Notes: generated by a model from the sequence alone, not told the origin. A stretch of DNA of 64,000 nt from an uncultured Clostridia bacterium (GCA_934169725.1 CAKPOF010000005.1:13526-77525), one strand, 5' to 3'; counted from the first letter of the stretch, positions 1-8,262 are shown. Translations and numbers: made by a program.

Positions 1-16
1 AGTTAACAATTATCAT
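1..16 (-). CDS. 5' end of a gene truncated by the window edge
   Basis: An AGGAG ribosome binding site lies at about 21-26 on the minus strand, just downstream of mutL. It is followed by an ATG at 14-16 and codons for MIIVN up to the window edge. In Clostridia the gene after mutL is commonly miaA, but five residues cannot identify it, so the name is only a synteny guess. Confidence 0.45.
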
Positions 17-26
17 TTTAATTCTC

Positions 27-2372
27 CTATTTTCTAGCAAATTTTCTTTCTATATCATATTTTGTCATTTTTATAACTGTTGGTCTTCCATGTGGACAAG
101 TAAATGGATTAGGTAATGCTAACAATTTATCCATTAAACTTTCTACTTCTTTTGTGTCAAGTGCCATGTTTGCTTTTACTGCCGCTTTACATGCAACTGT
201 TGCTATGAATTTTTCTTCTTTTTCTTGTTTAGCTGTTCTTGCAACAGTATTTATTTCATCAAGAGTTTCTAAAAATAATTCTTTGGTATTTAAGTCTATA
301 CATACTGTTGGTACACCTTCTAATTTTATTGTATTATCACCAAACTCTTCTAAAGTAAATCCTGCTTTTCTAAACATATCCATATTATCTTTTGCTATTC
401 CCATTTCTTTATGTGTTAATGTTATAACATCTGGTAATAAAAGCATTTGTGAATCTTTTCCTTTTTCACTATAATAATTTTGTTTTACTTTTTCATACAT
501 AATTCTTTCATGTGCAGCATGTTGATCCAATATATACATTTCTTGTCCAATTTCCAATATAATATATGTTTTAAATATAATCCCTATAAATTTATATGCT
601 GGTTTTTTATATTCCTCTATTCCTTCAAATACAGAAACATTATCTTTTAATAAATCTATTTTACTATTATCAGTGCTTTTTTCATTTTGAGTTGCTTCCT
701 CTTCTGTAATTGGAGGTCTTCCAAATAATTTTGTGTACATTTCATTAAAATCATCTGATACTACTTGTGGATTATCATTTAGTTGTTTAATTTTTTCTTT
801 TATTTCTCTAAATTCTTTTTTTATATCTGAATCTTCTATTTGTTCAATTATTTCTTCTGTCTTATCTTCTTTGTTTTCATTTATATTTTCATCTTCTTTA
901 TTTGTTTTTTCTTCAACATTTTCAGTATTTTTATTTTCTTCTGTATTTTGTTTTATCTCATTATTTTCTTCAATAGTCTCTTTTAATTCATTATTGTTTT
1001 CATTTATATCTAAATCATATTTTTCACTATCTTCTTTTAAATTTTCATTTGATTTTATCTCAACACCTTTTTCTTGCAATTCATTTTCTAAATCTTTTTT
1101 CATCTTTTTTAGTTGTGATAAAATATCTGCAGTATCTATTGGATTTCCAATAATATTTTTTATATCTTTTTCTTTATTTTGCTCTTCCACTACATTAGTT
1201 TTTATTTTACTTTCTTCATCTGTATATTCTTCTATTTGTTTTTCATTTTGTTTTCTATAAGAAAATAAACCATTCTCGTTTTTCTTTTCTTCTTTTAATC
1301 TTTTTAATCTCTCTTCAAATGATAATTCTGTACTTATTTCTTCTTTTTGTTTGTCTAACTTGTCCTCAGAATTTGCAACTAATTCTGTTTTTAATAATGT
1401 ATCTTTCACTGCATGGTATATTGATTGGAATATCTTACTTTCTTCTGCAAACCTTACTTCTAATTTTGCAGGATGTACATTTACATCTACCTTTGCAGGA
1501 TTCATTTCTATATTTAATATTACAAATCCAAATTTTCCTATTGGAATTAATCCTTTATATGCTTGTTCCGTAGCAGCTGTTAATGTTTTATCTTTTATAT
1601 ATCTTTTATTAACAAAAAATAATTGATTAGATCTATTTGAACGAGCTATTTCTGGTTTTCCAACAACACCTGTAATATTTATATCTTCATATTGATATGT
1701 TACTTCTCTAATTCCATTTGCTATATCTTTTCCATAAATACTATATATAACATTTTTTATATTTCCACTACCATTTGTTTGAATAACTGTTTTTCCTGTA
1801 TTTATTAATTTTATTGCTATATTAGGATTAACTAATGCAATTCTTGTTATAACATCTTCTACATATCCTGATTCTGTATAATCTTTTTTCAAAAATTTAT
1901 ATCTAACAGGTGTATTAAAAAACAAATTTCTAACAGTAATTGTTGTACCTGTTTTACATCCAGCTTCTTCTTTTTCTAAAACATTTCCAGCTTCTACAAC
2001 AACTTTATATCCAATTTCTTGCTCCTTTGTTTTTGAAACCAATTCAACATTTGCAATTGCTGCAATACTTGCCAATGCTTCTCCTCTAAATCCCATTGAT
2101 GTTACTGTATCTAAATCATCTGCACTTCTTATTTTACTTGTTGCATGTCTTTCAAAAGCTATCTCCAAATCATCTTGTGCTATACCTTTTCCATTATCAC
2201 TTACCTTTATGTATGAAATACCACCATTTTTTATTTCAACAGTAATATTTGTAGCTCCAGCATCTATTGAATTTTCTACCATTTCTTTTATTACTGATGC
2301 TGGTCTTTCTATAACTTCCCCAGCTGCTATCTTATTAATTGTTAAATCATCTAATAAAACTATATTTCCCAT
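27..2372 (-). CDS. mutL: DNA mismatch repair protein MutL
   Basis: MutL couples mismatch recognition by MutS to strand nicking and excision. The N-terminal GHKL ATPase (about residues 1-330) shows NSIDAGA, DNGKGI and GFRGEAL. The C-terminal half (about 590-781) carries the endonuclease motifs of MutL proteins from bacteria lacking MutH: DQHAAHERIMYE, ACKAAVKAN, CPHGRP and a terminal FARK. The two are joined by an unusually long linker (about residues 340-570) that is almost entirely E, K, N, D and I. This explains 781 aa against the roughly 620-680 usual for the family. An AGGGAGAAAG-like ribosome binding site precedes the ATG. A further minus-strand gene follows directly at the window edge. 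Confidence 0.97.
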   Translation of the reverse strand: MGNIVLLDDLTINKIAAGEVIERPASVIKEMVENSIDAGATNITVEIKNGGISYIKVSDNGKGIAQDDLEIAFERHATSKIRSADDLDTVTSMGFRGEALASIAAIANVELVSKTKEQEIGYKVVVEAGNVLEKEEAGCKTGTTITVRNLFFNTPVRYKFLKKDYTESGYVEDVITRIALVNPNIAIKLINTGKTVIQTNGSGNIKNVIYSIYGKDIANGIREVTYQYEDINITGVVGKPEIARSNRSNQLFFVNKRYIKDKTLTAATEQAYKGLIPIGKFGFVILNIEMNPAKVDVNVHPAKLEVRFAEESKIFQSIYHAVKDTLLKTELVANSEDKLDKQKEEISTELSFEERLKRLKEEKKNENGLFSYRKQNEKQIEEYTDEESKIKTNVVEEQNKEKDIKNIIGNPIDTADILSQLKKMKKDLENELQEKGVEIKSNENLKEDSEKYDLDINENNNELKETIEENNEIKQNTEENKNTENVEEKTNKEDENINENKEDKTEEIIEQIEDSDIKKEFREIKEKIKQLNDNPQVVSDDFNEMYTKLFGRPPITEEEATQNEKSTDNSKIDLLKDNVSVFEGIEEYKKPAYKFIGIIFKTYIILEIGQEMYILDQHAAHERIMYEKVKQNYYSEKGKDSQMLLLPDVITLTHKEMGIAKDNMDMFRKAGFTLEEFGDNTIKLEGVPTVCIDLNTKELFLETLDEINTVARTAKQEKEEKFIATVACKAAVKANMALDTKEVESLMDKLLALPNPFTCPHGRPTVIKMTKYDIERKFARK

Positions 2373-2540
2373 TCTTTCTCCCTCTTCTGTAATCTATAAA
2401 CTTTGCTGTTATTATATCATTATCTATTATTTTTTGTAAAGGGTATTTTCTTTATGTTATCCTACTTAAAATTCATGTAAAACTTATGATATTTTTGTCG
2501 TTTTTTGTCTTACGATTGTTGATATTTAAGCACTTATGAG

Positions 2541-2569
2541 TTGTAAAATTTATGTAAATGGTATATAAT
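2541..2569 (+). promoter_or_regulatory. Promoter of the 117-aa small gene
   Basis: TTGTAA (2541-2546), a 17-bp spacer and a perfect TATAAT (2564-2569). The spacer contains TTTATGTAAATGG, which recurs in the promoters at 7722 and 61817. Confidence 0.7.
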
Positions 2570-2618
2570 TAATAGAGTAACTATTAATTATATACTATAA
2601 GTTAGAGTTTATCTAACT
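2562..2618 (+). promoter_or_regulatory. Two consecutive hairpins in the 5' leader
   Basis: A perfect 14-bp inverted repeat (arms 2562-2575 and 2581-2594, loop AGTAA) starts inside the -10 box. A second 7-bp hairpin (AGTTAGA 2600-2606, TCTAACT 2612-2618) ends just before the AAAAGGAG ribosome binding site. The first could be an operator DNA dyad; the second would form in mRNA next to the ribosome binding site. Confidence 0.6.
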
Positions 2619-2633
2619 AGAAAAGGAGTAAAT

Positions 2634-2987
2634 ATGACAAATATTGAATTACTATCAAAAACAATTTCTAGCCGCAAAGAAACATTAAAACCTCACCAGA
2701 TCATGTTTTGCTTAAACATGAAGCCAATCATTTTAAATTTAGTAAATGACAAAAAATGTCAAAAAAATAAAATTGATAGATTGGCTGAATTAGCTTCAAA
2801 ACAATTAGAACATGATAAATATTTATGTTCTACTGGTGAATTATCAGAAAAAGAAGTTGAGGAAGATAAACGTATTCATACGCAACTTGTAAGTATTTTA
2901 GATCAATTTGATCAAGAAATTCAAAGTTGTCAAGAACTCCGAGAAACTATTGATACGCTGATAAAACAGCAACCAGTAGTAGGTTAA
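2634..2987 (+). CDS. Small protein of unknown function (117 aa)
   Basis: Not recognised. The gene has its own promoter (2541-2569), an AAAAGGAG ribosome binding site 7 bases before the ATG and its own tandem terminator. It stands alone on the plus strand between minus-strand genes. The protein is hydrophilic and predicted mainly helical, with no signal peptide or membrane segment. Residues about 40-110 are rich in E, Q, K and L in a coiled-coil-like pattern. Three of its four arginine codons are CGN, while most neighbours prefer AGA. It belongs to a group of small lone plus-strand genes in this window (also at 7363, 7831, 25040 and 61909). Confidence 0.85.
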   Translation: MTNIELLSKTISSRKETLKPHQIMFCLNMKPIILNLVNDKKCQKNKIDRLAELASKQLEHDKYLCSTGELSEKEVEEDKRIHTQLVSILDQFDQEIQSCQELRETIDTLIKQQPVVG

Positions 2988-3033
2988 CTAATTTGTTAAC
3001 CTGGAGGGTTTCCTTTGGGAAGCCCTCTTTTTT
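2981..3033 (+). terminator. Tandem hairpin terminator, shared by convergent genes
   Basis: The first stem AGGTTAAC/GTTAACCT (2981-2988, 2995-3002) spans the stop codon. The second, GAGGGTTTCC/GGAAGCCCTC (3004-3013, 3018-3027), is followed by a T run ending in the stop of the convergent minus-strand gene. Confidence 0.9.
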
Positions 3034-4031
3034 CATACTATATATTCTATTTTGTTATTCTTAAAATATTTTAACATTTCTTCTAGGAAAAATTTTTTTC
3101 CATCTTCTCTTAATTCATTTTTATATATATATTTTCCTCTACCTCTTCCCTGCATCTTTTCCTTGTCTAATAAATTTATTGCATTTGGAAAGGCTTCTTC
3201 ATTTATTTTAGAATGTACAAAACTATATGTCATAAATATAATTTCAAAAAAAACTATTTCTTTTGATTTTTTAGATAACTTATCATTTAATTCTATAATT
3301 AAATTTATATATAATTCTTTCCAATTTTCTACCATAATAACTGGTGCAATTAATATTCCAATCTTATATCCTGCTTCACTTAATTTATTTATTGCTTCAA
3401 TTCTTTCATTTAATCTTGAAGTCCCAAATTCAACTTTATTAATAATTTCTTTAGGATTCACACTCATTCTAATTATTATCTTCCCTTTATGGTCTAAGTT
3501 TAAAATATCATCAACCATAGAAAATTTTGTTGGCAATGTTAAATATCCCTTTTTACTCTCTTTAAAATTTTCAATTGTCCAGACTAAATTATTAGTTATA
3601 GTATTTTCTAAAACTAAATCACTATTACTTCCTATTTCAAAAGTTAATTCTCTTTCTGATTCTTCACTTACTTTTAGTATCTTTTCTAACATTTTTTCTC
3701 TATTAACAAATAATCTTAAATATGCACATTTATTATAATTACACACTAAGTAACAATACATACATGCAGCAGTACAACCCGATGACGTGTATGGAACTAA
3801 AAAATCAGAAGTTTTATAATTAGGTACAAATTTATGAGTTTTTCTTACACCTATTATTAAATTTTGTTTCATATTCATAAACTCTTTATTAGATTTTTTT
3901 CTCATTTCTTCTATATTATTATGGTTTTCTATCTCAAAATTAGCTACATCTTTATATTTTTCCATCAACTCCTTTCCTAAATTATAATTTAATATTTCTT
4001 TTTCAAAATAAATAGCTTTAGGTTTAAACAT
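3033..4031 (-). CDS. Spore photoproduct lyase-like radical SAM protein
   Basis: The protein matches the SplB family along its length. It has the CxxxCxxC cluster motif in SSGCTAACMYCYL (about residues 85-97), and later FEIGSNSDLV, IIIRMSVNPK, FGTSRLNERIEA and AGYKIGILIAPV. True SplB uses the radical SAM cluster to reverse the thymine photodimer of spore DNA and needs a conserved cysteine (Cys141 in Bacillus) as hydrogen donor, in FEASCTSD as I recall it. Here the aligned residue is serine, and two extra cysteines (CNYNKC) follow the cluster. I therefore call it SplB-like and not proven lyase. ATG at 4031 is preferred over an upstream TTG because AAAGGA lies 10 bases ahead of it. Length about 332 aa matches the family (about 340). 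Confidence 0.85.
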   Translation of the reverse strand: MFKPKAIYFEKEILNYNLGKELMEKYKDVANFEIENHNNIEEMRKKSNKEFMNMKQNLIIGVRKTHKFVPNYKTSDFLVPYTSSGCTAACMYCYLVCNYNKCAYLRLFVNREKMLEKILKVSEESERELTFEIGSNSDLVLENTITNNLVWTIENFKESKKGYLTLPTKFSMVDDILNLDHKGKIIIRMSVNPKEIINKVEFGTSRLNERIEAINKLSEAGYKIGILIAPVIMVENWKELYINLIIELNDKLSKKSKEIVFFEIIFMTYSFVHSKINEEAFPNAINLLDKEKMQGRGRGKYIYKNELREDGKKFFLEEMLKYFKNNKIEYIV

Positions 4032-4081
4032 ATAAATCAATTCCTTTCTTTATATATTTTTACCTAAAGCTTAAATTTTAT

Positions 4082-4570
4082 TTATCTTTTTTCATAAATA
4101 ACATATTCATATTTAAATTTATTTTCTGTATCTTCTGGTCCTTTTTCTCTTTTAATTTCTTTCCATTTTTCTTCACTAATTCTTGGAAAAAATGCATCTC
4201 CATCAAAATCTTTATCTATTTCTGTTACATACATTTTTGTAACATATGGCATTAATAAATTATATATAATTGCACCACCAATTACAAATGCTTCTTCATC
4301 ACCTTCAATATACTCTTGTATTTGTAACATTGAATGTACCACTTCAACATTCTCATCTTTAACTTTAAAATCTGGATTTTGACTAAAAACTATATGTTTT
4401 CTATTAGGTAATACTCTACCTAATGCCTCAAAAGTTTTTCTTCCCATAATTATTGTATGATTTTCCGTTAATTTTCTAAATCTTTTTAAATCATCTGATA
4501 TATGCCATAATAATTTATTATCTTTTCCTATTGCATTATTTTTTGCTTTTGCTACTATAATACTTAACAT
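4082..4570 (-). CDS. dfrA: Dihydrofolate reductase
   Basis: Reduces dihydrofolate to tetrahydrofolate with NADPH, regenerating the cofactor oxidised by thymidylate synthase. The 162-aa protein is full length and starts with LSIIVAKAKNNAIGKDNKLLWHI-type residues. It carries the substrate-binding D in SDDLKRFR, HTIIMGRKTFEALG, LPNRKHIV, and FVIGGAIIYNLL with the NADPH-binding GG. It lies 24 bp downstream of thyA on the same strand, the classical thyA-dfrA pair. Confidence 0.97.
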   Translation of the reverse strand: MLSIIVAKAKNNAIGKDNKLLWHISDDLKRFRKLTENHTIIMGRKTFEALGRVLPNRKHIVFSQNPDFKVKDENVEVVHSMLQIQEYIEGDEEAFVIGGAIIYNLLMPYVTKMYVTEIDKDFDGDAFFPRISEEKWKEIKREKGPEDTENKFKYEYVIYEKR

Positions 4571-4594
4571 TTTATTTTTACCTTCCTATCATCT

Positions 4595-5452
4595 TTATAT
4601 TGCAACTGGTATTTTACCAATTTTTACTTCTTTATTATAATCATATCCTTCAACTTCGAAATCTTCTACTTTAAATTCATAAAAATCTTTAGTTGGATTT
4701 TTAATAATTAATTTTGGACTAACATCTTTTGGTTCAGCCTCTATTAATTTTTTTACAAGTGGTATATGTCTATCATATATATGACAATCTCCTATATTGT
4801 GAGTCAATGTTCCCACCTCTAAATTTGATACCTGTGCAAACATATATTGTAAAGCTGCATATTGCATAATATTCCATCCATTTGCTGTTAACATATCTTG
4901 AGATCTTTGATTTAATATTAAATGCAATTTGTTTTCTTTTACAATCCATTGTGTTCCATAAGCACATGGCTCTAGTTCCATATCTTTTAATTCTTCATGA
5001 TTAAATAAATTTGTCATTATTCTTCTACTTGACTTATCATTTTTTAGAAGATACAAAACATAATCTACTTGATCCATTAATTTTGTTCCATCTTTTGTTT
5101 TAAATTCATATTTTTTTCCTAATTGGTATCCATATGCTTTTCCTATTGTCCCTTCTTTATTTGCCCATTGATCCCATATGTGTGAATTCAATTCACTTAC
5201 CTTGTTAGATTTCTTTTGCCAAATCCACAAAATTTCATCTATTGCATTTTTTATAGTTTTACTATTGTTTCTTAATGTTATCATTGGAAATTCTTTTCCA
5301 ACATCATATTTATTTTGTACACCAACAATAGATATGTAATTTGCCTCTTCTCCATCATCCCATCTTGTTCTTACATTAGTTCTTTTTGATGAATATCCAT
5401 TTTCGATTATTTCTTTACAAGTTTTTATGAATTGTTCATCTGCTTGTGTCAT
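4595..5452 (-). CDS. thyA: Thymidylate synthase
   Basis: Makes dTMP from dUMP and methylene-tetrahydrofolate, the reaction that creates the need for DfrA downstream. Visible motifs are RRIMTNLFNHEEL, the catalytic cysteine in LEPCAYGTQW, NQRSQDMLTANGWNIMQYA, and HNIGDCHIYDRH, which holds the dUMP-binding histidine and tyrosine. The reading frame is open 27 codons further upstream, but an AGGAGG sits 7 bases before the ATG at 5452 (MTQADEQF), so this start is chosen, giving 285 aa. The proximal QRSQD in place of QRSCD is typical of the Bacillus ThyA branch. Confidence 0.96.
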   Translation of the reverse strand: MTQADEQFIKTCKEIIENGYSSKRTNVRTRWDDGEEANYISIVGVQNKYDVGKEFPMITLRNNSKTIKNAIDEILWIWQKKSNKVSELNSHIWDQWANKEGTIGKAYGYQLGKKYEFKTKDGTKLMDQVDYVLYLLKNDKSSRRIMTNLFNHEELKDMELEPCAYGTQWIVKENKLHLILNQRSQDMLTANGWNIMQYAALQYMFAQVSNLEVGTLTHNIGDCHIYDRHIPLVKKLIEAEPKDVSPKLIIKNPTKDFYEFKVEDFEVEGYDYNKEVKIGKIPVAI

Positions 5453-5520
5453 ATGTATTCCTCCTAAGTTAATTTTATTGAAGTATATCACAACTATATT
5501 TATTTTTCTATACTTTATTG

Positions 5521-5590
5521 TAAATAAAATCATTTTTTAATTTAATAATATATTGTCTTTTGAAATACTGCGTAAGCAATCAAATGAGCA
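5521..5590 (+). repeat. MITE fragment (left end plus start of core)
   Basis: Matches the terminal inverted repeat and the beginning of the core (GCGTAAGCAATCAAATGAGC against GCGTAAGCGATCAAACGAGC of the copy at 34169), then stops. It reaches into the 3' end of the neighbouring gene and supplies its last codons. Confidence 0.8.
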
Positions 5591-6473
5591 AATAATTCCA
5601 TTTAGGTACATATTCTTCTTCGTGTTCTCCTAAATCTTGCATATAACCATTTTCTATTCCTAATTCATAAACGTAGGTTTCAATTTCTTCATATTCTTCT
5701 TGGCTTAACTTCCTGTTTAATTCTTTATCTTCTTTTGCTTTATATGTAGGAAAATATTGTGCCATTATATTAATATACACTCTTTCATCTATATTATCTT
5801 TTATCCATTTCAATACATTTTTACTATTTTCTATATTATTAGGTAATATTAAATGTCTAATCATAATTCCTTTTTTTAACATTCCACAATTATCAAAACA
5901 AGGTATTCCTACTTGATTATACATTTCCTTAATTGCTTTTGTAGCAATCTCAAAATAATTATCAACATTTGAATATTTTTTTCCTAATTTATTATCATAA
6001 TACTTCAAATCTGGTAAATATATATCTATATATCCTTTTAATAACTTTAATGTTTCTACTCTTTCATATCCATTTGTATTATATATTATTGGTATTTTTA
6101 ATCCATTTTTCTTAGAAATTTTTATTGCTTCTATAATTTGTAGAACATAACTTGTTGGTGTAACTAAATTTATATTTTCGACACCAGAATTTTGTAATTC
6201 AATAAATATATCAGCAAGTTTTTGTATCGAAATTTCCTTTCCTTTTCCTAATTGACTAATTTCATAATTTTGGCAATATATACAATTCATATTACAATTT
6301 GAAAAAAACACTGTACCAGAACCTTTTTTTCCACTTATACACGGTTCTTCAAAATTATGTTTAGAATATAACGCTATTTTTATCTTATCTGTACTTTTAC
6401 ATCTTCCTATTTTATTTTTAGTTCTATCAATTTTACATTTTAATGGACATATTTCGCATTTTGTTAAATCCAT
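5580..6473 (-). CDS. PflX-like radical SAM protein (COG1313 type)
   Basis: Radical SAM protein of the group related to pyruvate formate-lyase activases. An N-terminal cysteine cluster (CEICPLKCKIDR, GRCKS) is followed by the SAM cluster motif CNMNCIYCQNYEISQ (about residues 59-66), then VTPTSYVLQIIEA, YNTNGYE and DIYLPDLKYYD. PflX-type proteins are full-length free-standing enzymes, and 297 aa fits. The substrate is unknown and no glycyl-radical enzyme lies nearby. The last three codons (CTC ATT TGA) come from a MITE fragment, so the natural C-terminus was probably replaced. An AAAGGAATG ribosome binding site precedes the ATG. Confidence 0.88.
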   Translation of the reverse strand: MDLTKCEICPLKCKIDRTKNKIGRCKSTDKIKIALYSKHNFEEPCISGKKGSGTVFFSNCNMNCIYCQNYEISQLGKGKEISIQKLADIFIELQNSGVENINLVTPTSYVLQIIEAIKISKKNGLKIPIIYNTNGYERVETLKLLKGYIDIYLPDLKYYDNKLGKKYSNVDNYFEIATKAIKEMYNQVGIPCFDNCGMLKKGIMIRHLILPNNIENSKNVLKWIKDNIDERVYINIMAQYFPTYKAKEDKELNRKLSQEEYEEIETYVYELGIENGYMQDLGEHEEEYVPKWNYLLI

Positions 6474-6511
6474 ATTCTAATCATTCCTTTTATTAAACAT
6501 CTTTATTTTCT

Positions 6512-7207
6512 CTAAATATTTTTAACACTTGTTACATATATATTACCATTTTCATCTTTCTCTAGCCTTACTTCTTTTTTAGTAAATTTATCTATGTTTT
6601 GTTTTACCATTGCCTGAATGTTTGATTCATCTTCTGTAGATTTAACTTCTCCTATTTCTTGTTCGCCTAAATTTTCGATTTTTATATTATATTCTGTATT
6701 CTGACTCTCATCCAAACCTGAATAGTCTTCTAAATATTCGATTATTTTAACTGTATATCCGTTTTCATCTTTAGTTATTGTATCTAACAAAAATGAATCA
6801 TCTTTTTTATCTAATGTAGTCCCACTAGCTATATATTTTTTCTTAGTATCATCATATTTCATATACTCATATCCATCTTTGGGAAATTCTTTATTAAACT
6901 CATTACCAAATATTTCTTTTGCTTTATTTTGAATTTCATCATATGTTAATTCATATTGTTCCATATTCTTTTTTACAACTTCCCATATCCATAGCTCAGG
7001 AGCTTGGTTGATATTTTCAAATTCTGGTAAAGCATCTTTAGTCACTTCTTTCCACATATATATTTCTTGCATATATGTTTCAATCTTTGTAACTTCTTCA
7101 ACATTTATTTCTTTTTTTTGACTGTTAATTATTGTATTTTTTCGATATATATACATTCCAATAAAAATCATTAGTAATATTAATATTGTAACAACAAACT
7201 TTTTCAT
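6512..7207 (-). CDS. Membrane-anchored exported protein, unknown
   Basis: An N-terminal hydrophobic segment (MKKFVVTILILLMIFIGMYIY) anchors a hydrophilic extracellular part of about 200 residues, rich in K, E, D and N. There is no lipobox cysteine. Two ATGs are possible; CAGGAG lies 8 bases before the second (7207) and only 2 before the first (7213), so the second is used, giving 231 aa. I recognise no domain. It is the first gene of a minus-strand run with the PflX-like gene downstream. Confidence 0.8.
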   Translation of the reverse strand: MKKFVVTILILLMIFIGMYIYRKNTIINSQKKEINVEEVTKIETYMQEIYMWKEVTKDALPEFENINQAPELWIWEVVKKNMEQYELTYDEIQNKAKEIFGNEFNKEFPKDGYEYMKYDDTKKKYIASGTTLDKKDDSFLLDTITKDENGYTVKIIEYLEDYSGLDESQNTEYNIKIENLGEQEIGEVKSTEDESNIQAMVKQNIDKFTKKEVRLEKDENGNIYVTSVKNI

Positions 7208-7321
7208 TAGCATCTCTCCTGTTTTTTTACTATATTATATATCATTTTTTAATTTTTTCCATACTTTATTTAATTTTTTTATATTTAAGACAAATTTCGA
7301 CATCTTTCTATTTTTCATTCT

Positions 7322-7329
7322 GCTATAAT
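7322..7329 (+). promoter_or_regulatory. Extended -10 promoter of the 58-aa gene
   Basis: TGCTATAAT gives an extended -10 element. No good -35 box lies 17 bp upstream (CATCTT at 7301). The same TGCTATAAT occurs before the gene at 25040. Confidence 0.55.
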
Positions 7330-7362
7330 TTTACTTACCACTAAAAAAAGGAGGTAAAATTT

Positions 7363-7539
7363 ATGAAAGTTATAAAATCTACAGACAAAGACAATCGAAT
7401 TATTGGAAATGTTACTGGACAAATTACGATTTCCATTTATAACAGTGAATATAAAGGACATCCCAATTTCTTAATTCAATCAGATCATTCTGTTTCTGAA
7501 ATAGCAGATATTATTGAAGATGTCTTACACTGTTACTAA
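7363..7539 (+). CDS. Small protein of unknown function (58 aa)
   Basis: A 59-codon frame with AAAGGAGG 9 bases before its ATG and a strong terminator of its own. The product begins MKVIKSTDKDNRIIGN, continues VTGQITISIYNSEYKGHP and ends with DIIEDVLHCY. It is hydrophilic and probably a small alpha/beta protein, with no signal peptide. Like the other lone plus-strand small genes it sits between divergent or convergent minus-strand genes and has an independent promoter. Function unknown. Confidence 0.8.
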   Translation: MKVIKSTDKDNRIIGNVTGQITISIYNSEYKGHPNFLIQSDHSVSEIADIIEDVLHCY

Positions 7540-7643
7540 TATTATATATCTATTGTAGCAAATATTGTAATTAATACTTAACTATGTTAGATGTATTTAC
7601 AATCACAAATATATAGAGACTTATTACATTTCTCTATATATTC

Positions 7644-7675
7644 AAAAAGGACAATCATGATGATTTGTCCTTTTT
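7644..7675 (+). terminator. Rho-independent terminator
   Basis: Perfect 11-bp stem AAAAAGGACAA/TTGTCCTTTTT with a 10-base loop, ending in T residues. It closes the 58-aa gene. Confidence 0.88.
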
Positions 7676-7721
7676 ATTATATTATATTTTATTCTTTACT
7701 GCTAAATATAAAATATTCAAT

Positions 7722-7750
7722 TTGATTTTTTATGTAAAATATGGTATATT
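7722..7750 (+). promoter_or_regulatory. Promoter of the 126-aa small gene
   Basis: TTGATT, a 17-bp spacer and TATATT with a TGG extension. The spacer TTTTATGTAAAATATGG closely resembles that of the promoter at 2541. Confidence 0.65.
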
Positions 7751-7788
7751 ATGTATGAACAACTTTTTGTTGCCTTTGAAAAAAACTT

Positions 7789-7824
7789 TTCGGAGGCTCA
7801 AACCTCCGAACAATTATAAGGAGG
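7789..7824 (+). promoter_or_regulatory. Hairpin and Shine-Dalgarno with competing pairing
   Basis: TTCGGAGG (7789-7796) pairs perfectly with CCTCCGAA (7803-7810). The CCTCC of the right arm could instead pair with the GGAGG of the ribosome binding site (7818-7824). The leader could therefore switch between a free and a masked start site. This is inferred from sequence only. Confidence 0.55.
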
Positions 7825-7830
7825 ATACAT

Positions 7831-8211
7831 ATGACAACATTTTCAAAAATTTGGTACACTGAAGTTAAAGCATTAGCACAAGCTTGTATTACAGAACCTG
7901 AATTTATACGGTTGATGGTTCAAAGCGAAAACTATGAACCTACTAAAGAGGAATATGAATATCTTGCAAGCCTCTCTGAAAAGTATAAAGATTTATATGG
8001 CATGTACAATATTTCGGAGATGATTTCTAGAGTAGACCATGCTTTAAAAGACGATAAAACAGCAATAGCTAAAATAGCTATAATCGATGTTTACTATGTA
8101 CTTAATAGACCTAGCTATTTTCACAATGTCTTTCTAAGCGATGAAACCGATGAGGAATGGAAAACCAGAGTAGCACTTCGAAATGGATTATACAAACTTC
8201 TAAACGCATAA
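7831..8211 (+). CDS. Small protein of unknown function (126 aa)
   Basis: Not recognised. AAGGAGG lies 6 bases before the ATG, with its own promoter (7722-7750) and terminator hairpin (8231-8262). The product is soluble, acidic and predicted all-helical (for example EYEYLASLSEKYKDLYGMYNI cut to its core repeats of E, Y and L). It has several aromatic residues and no membrane segment. A longer frame starting at 7665 overlaps the terminator and promoter and is not credible. Lone plus-strand gene, as for 2634, 7363, 25040 and 61909. Confidence 0.85.
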   Translation: MTTFSKIWYTEVKALAQACITEPEFIRLMVQSENYEPTKEEYEYLASLSEKYKDLYGMYNISEMISRVDHALKDDKTAIAKIAIIDVYYVLNRPSYFHNVFLSDETDEEWKTRVALRNGLYKLLNA

Positions 8212-8230
8212 TTTTTTTGAAGATGAAAAA

Positions 8231-8262
8231 AAGACACATTGCTTTGTTAAGCAATGTGTCTT
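8231..8262. terminator. Bidirectional hairpin between convergent genes
   Basis: Perfect 14-bp stem AAGACACATTGCTT/AAGCAATGTGTCTT with a TGTT loop. The T run is on the minus-strand side, so it mainly terminates the HD gene. It can also fold in the plus-strand transcript. Confidence 0.85.

Noticed and set aside
733..1260. Serine/phenylalanine-rich 175-aa frame on the plus strand
   Set aside because: Mirror of the E/K/N-rich MutL linker; no ribosome binding site and implausible composition.
3052..3738. 228-aa plus-strand frame
   Set aside because: Antisense shadow of the SplB-like gene, whose motifs are clear.
7665..7862. 65-aa frame spanning 7665-7862
   Set aside because: Starts in a terminator stem, crosses a promoter and leader hairpin, and overlaps the start of the better supported 126-aa gene.
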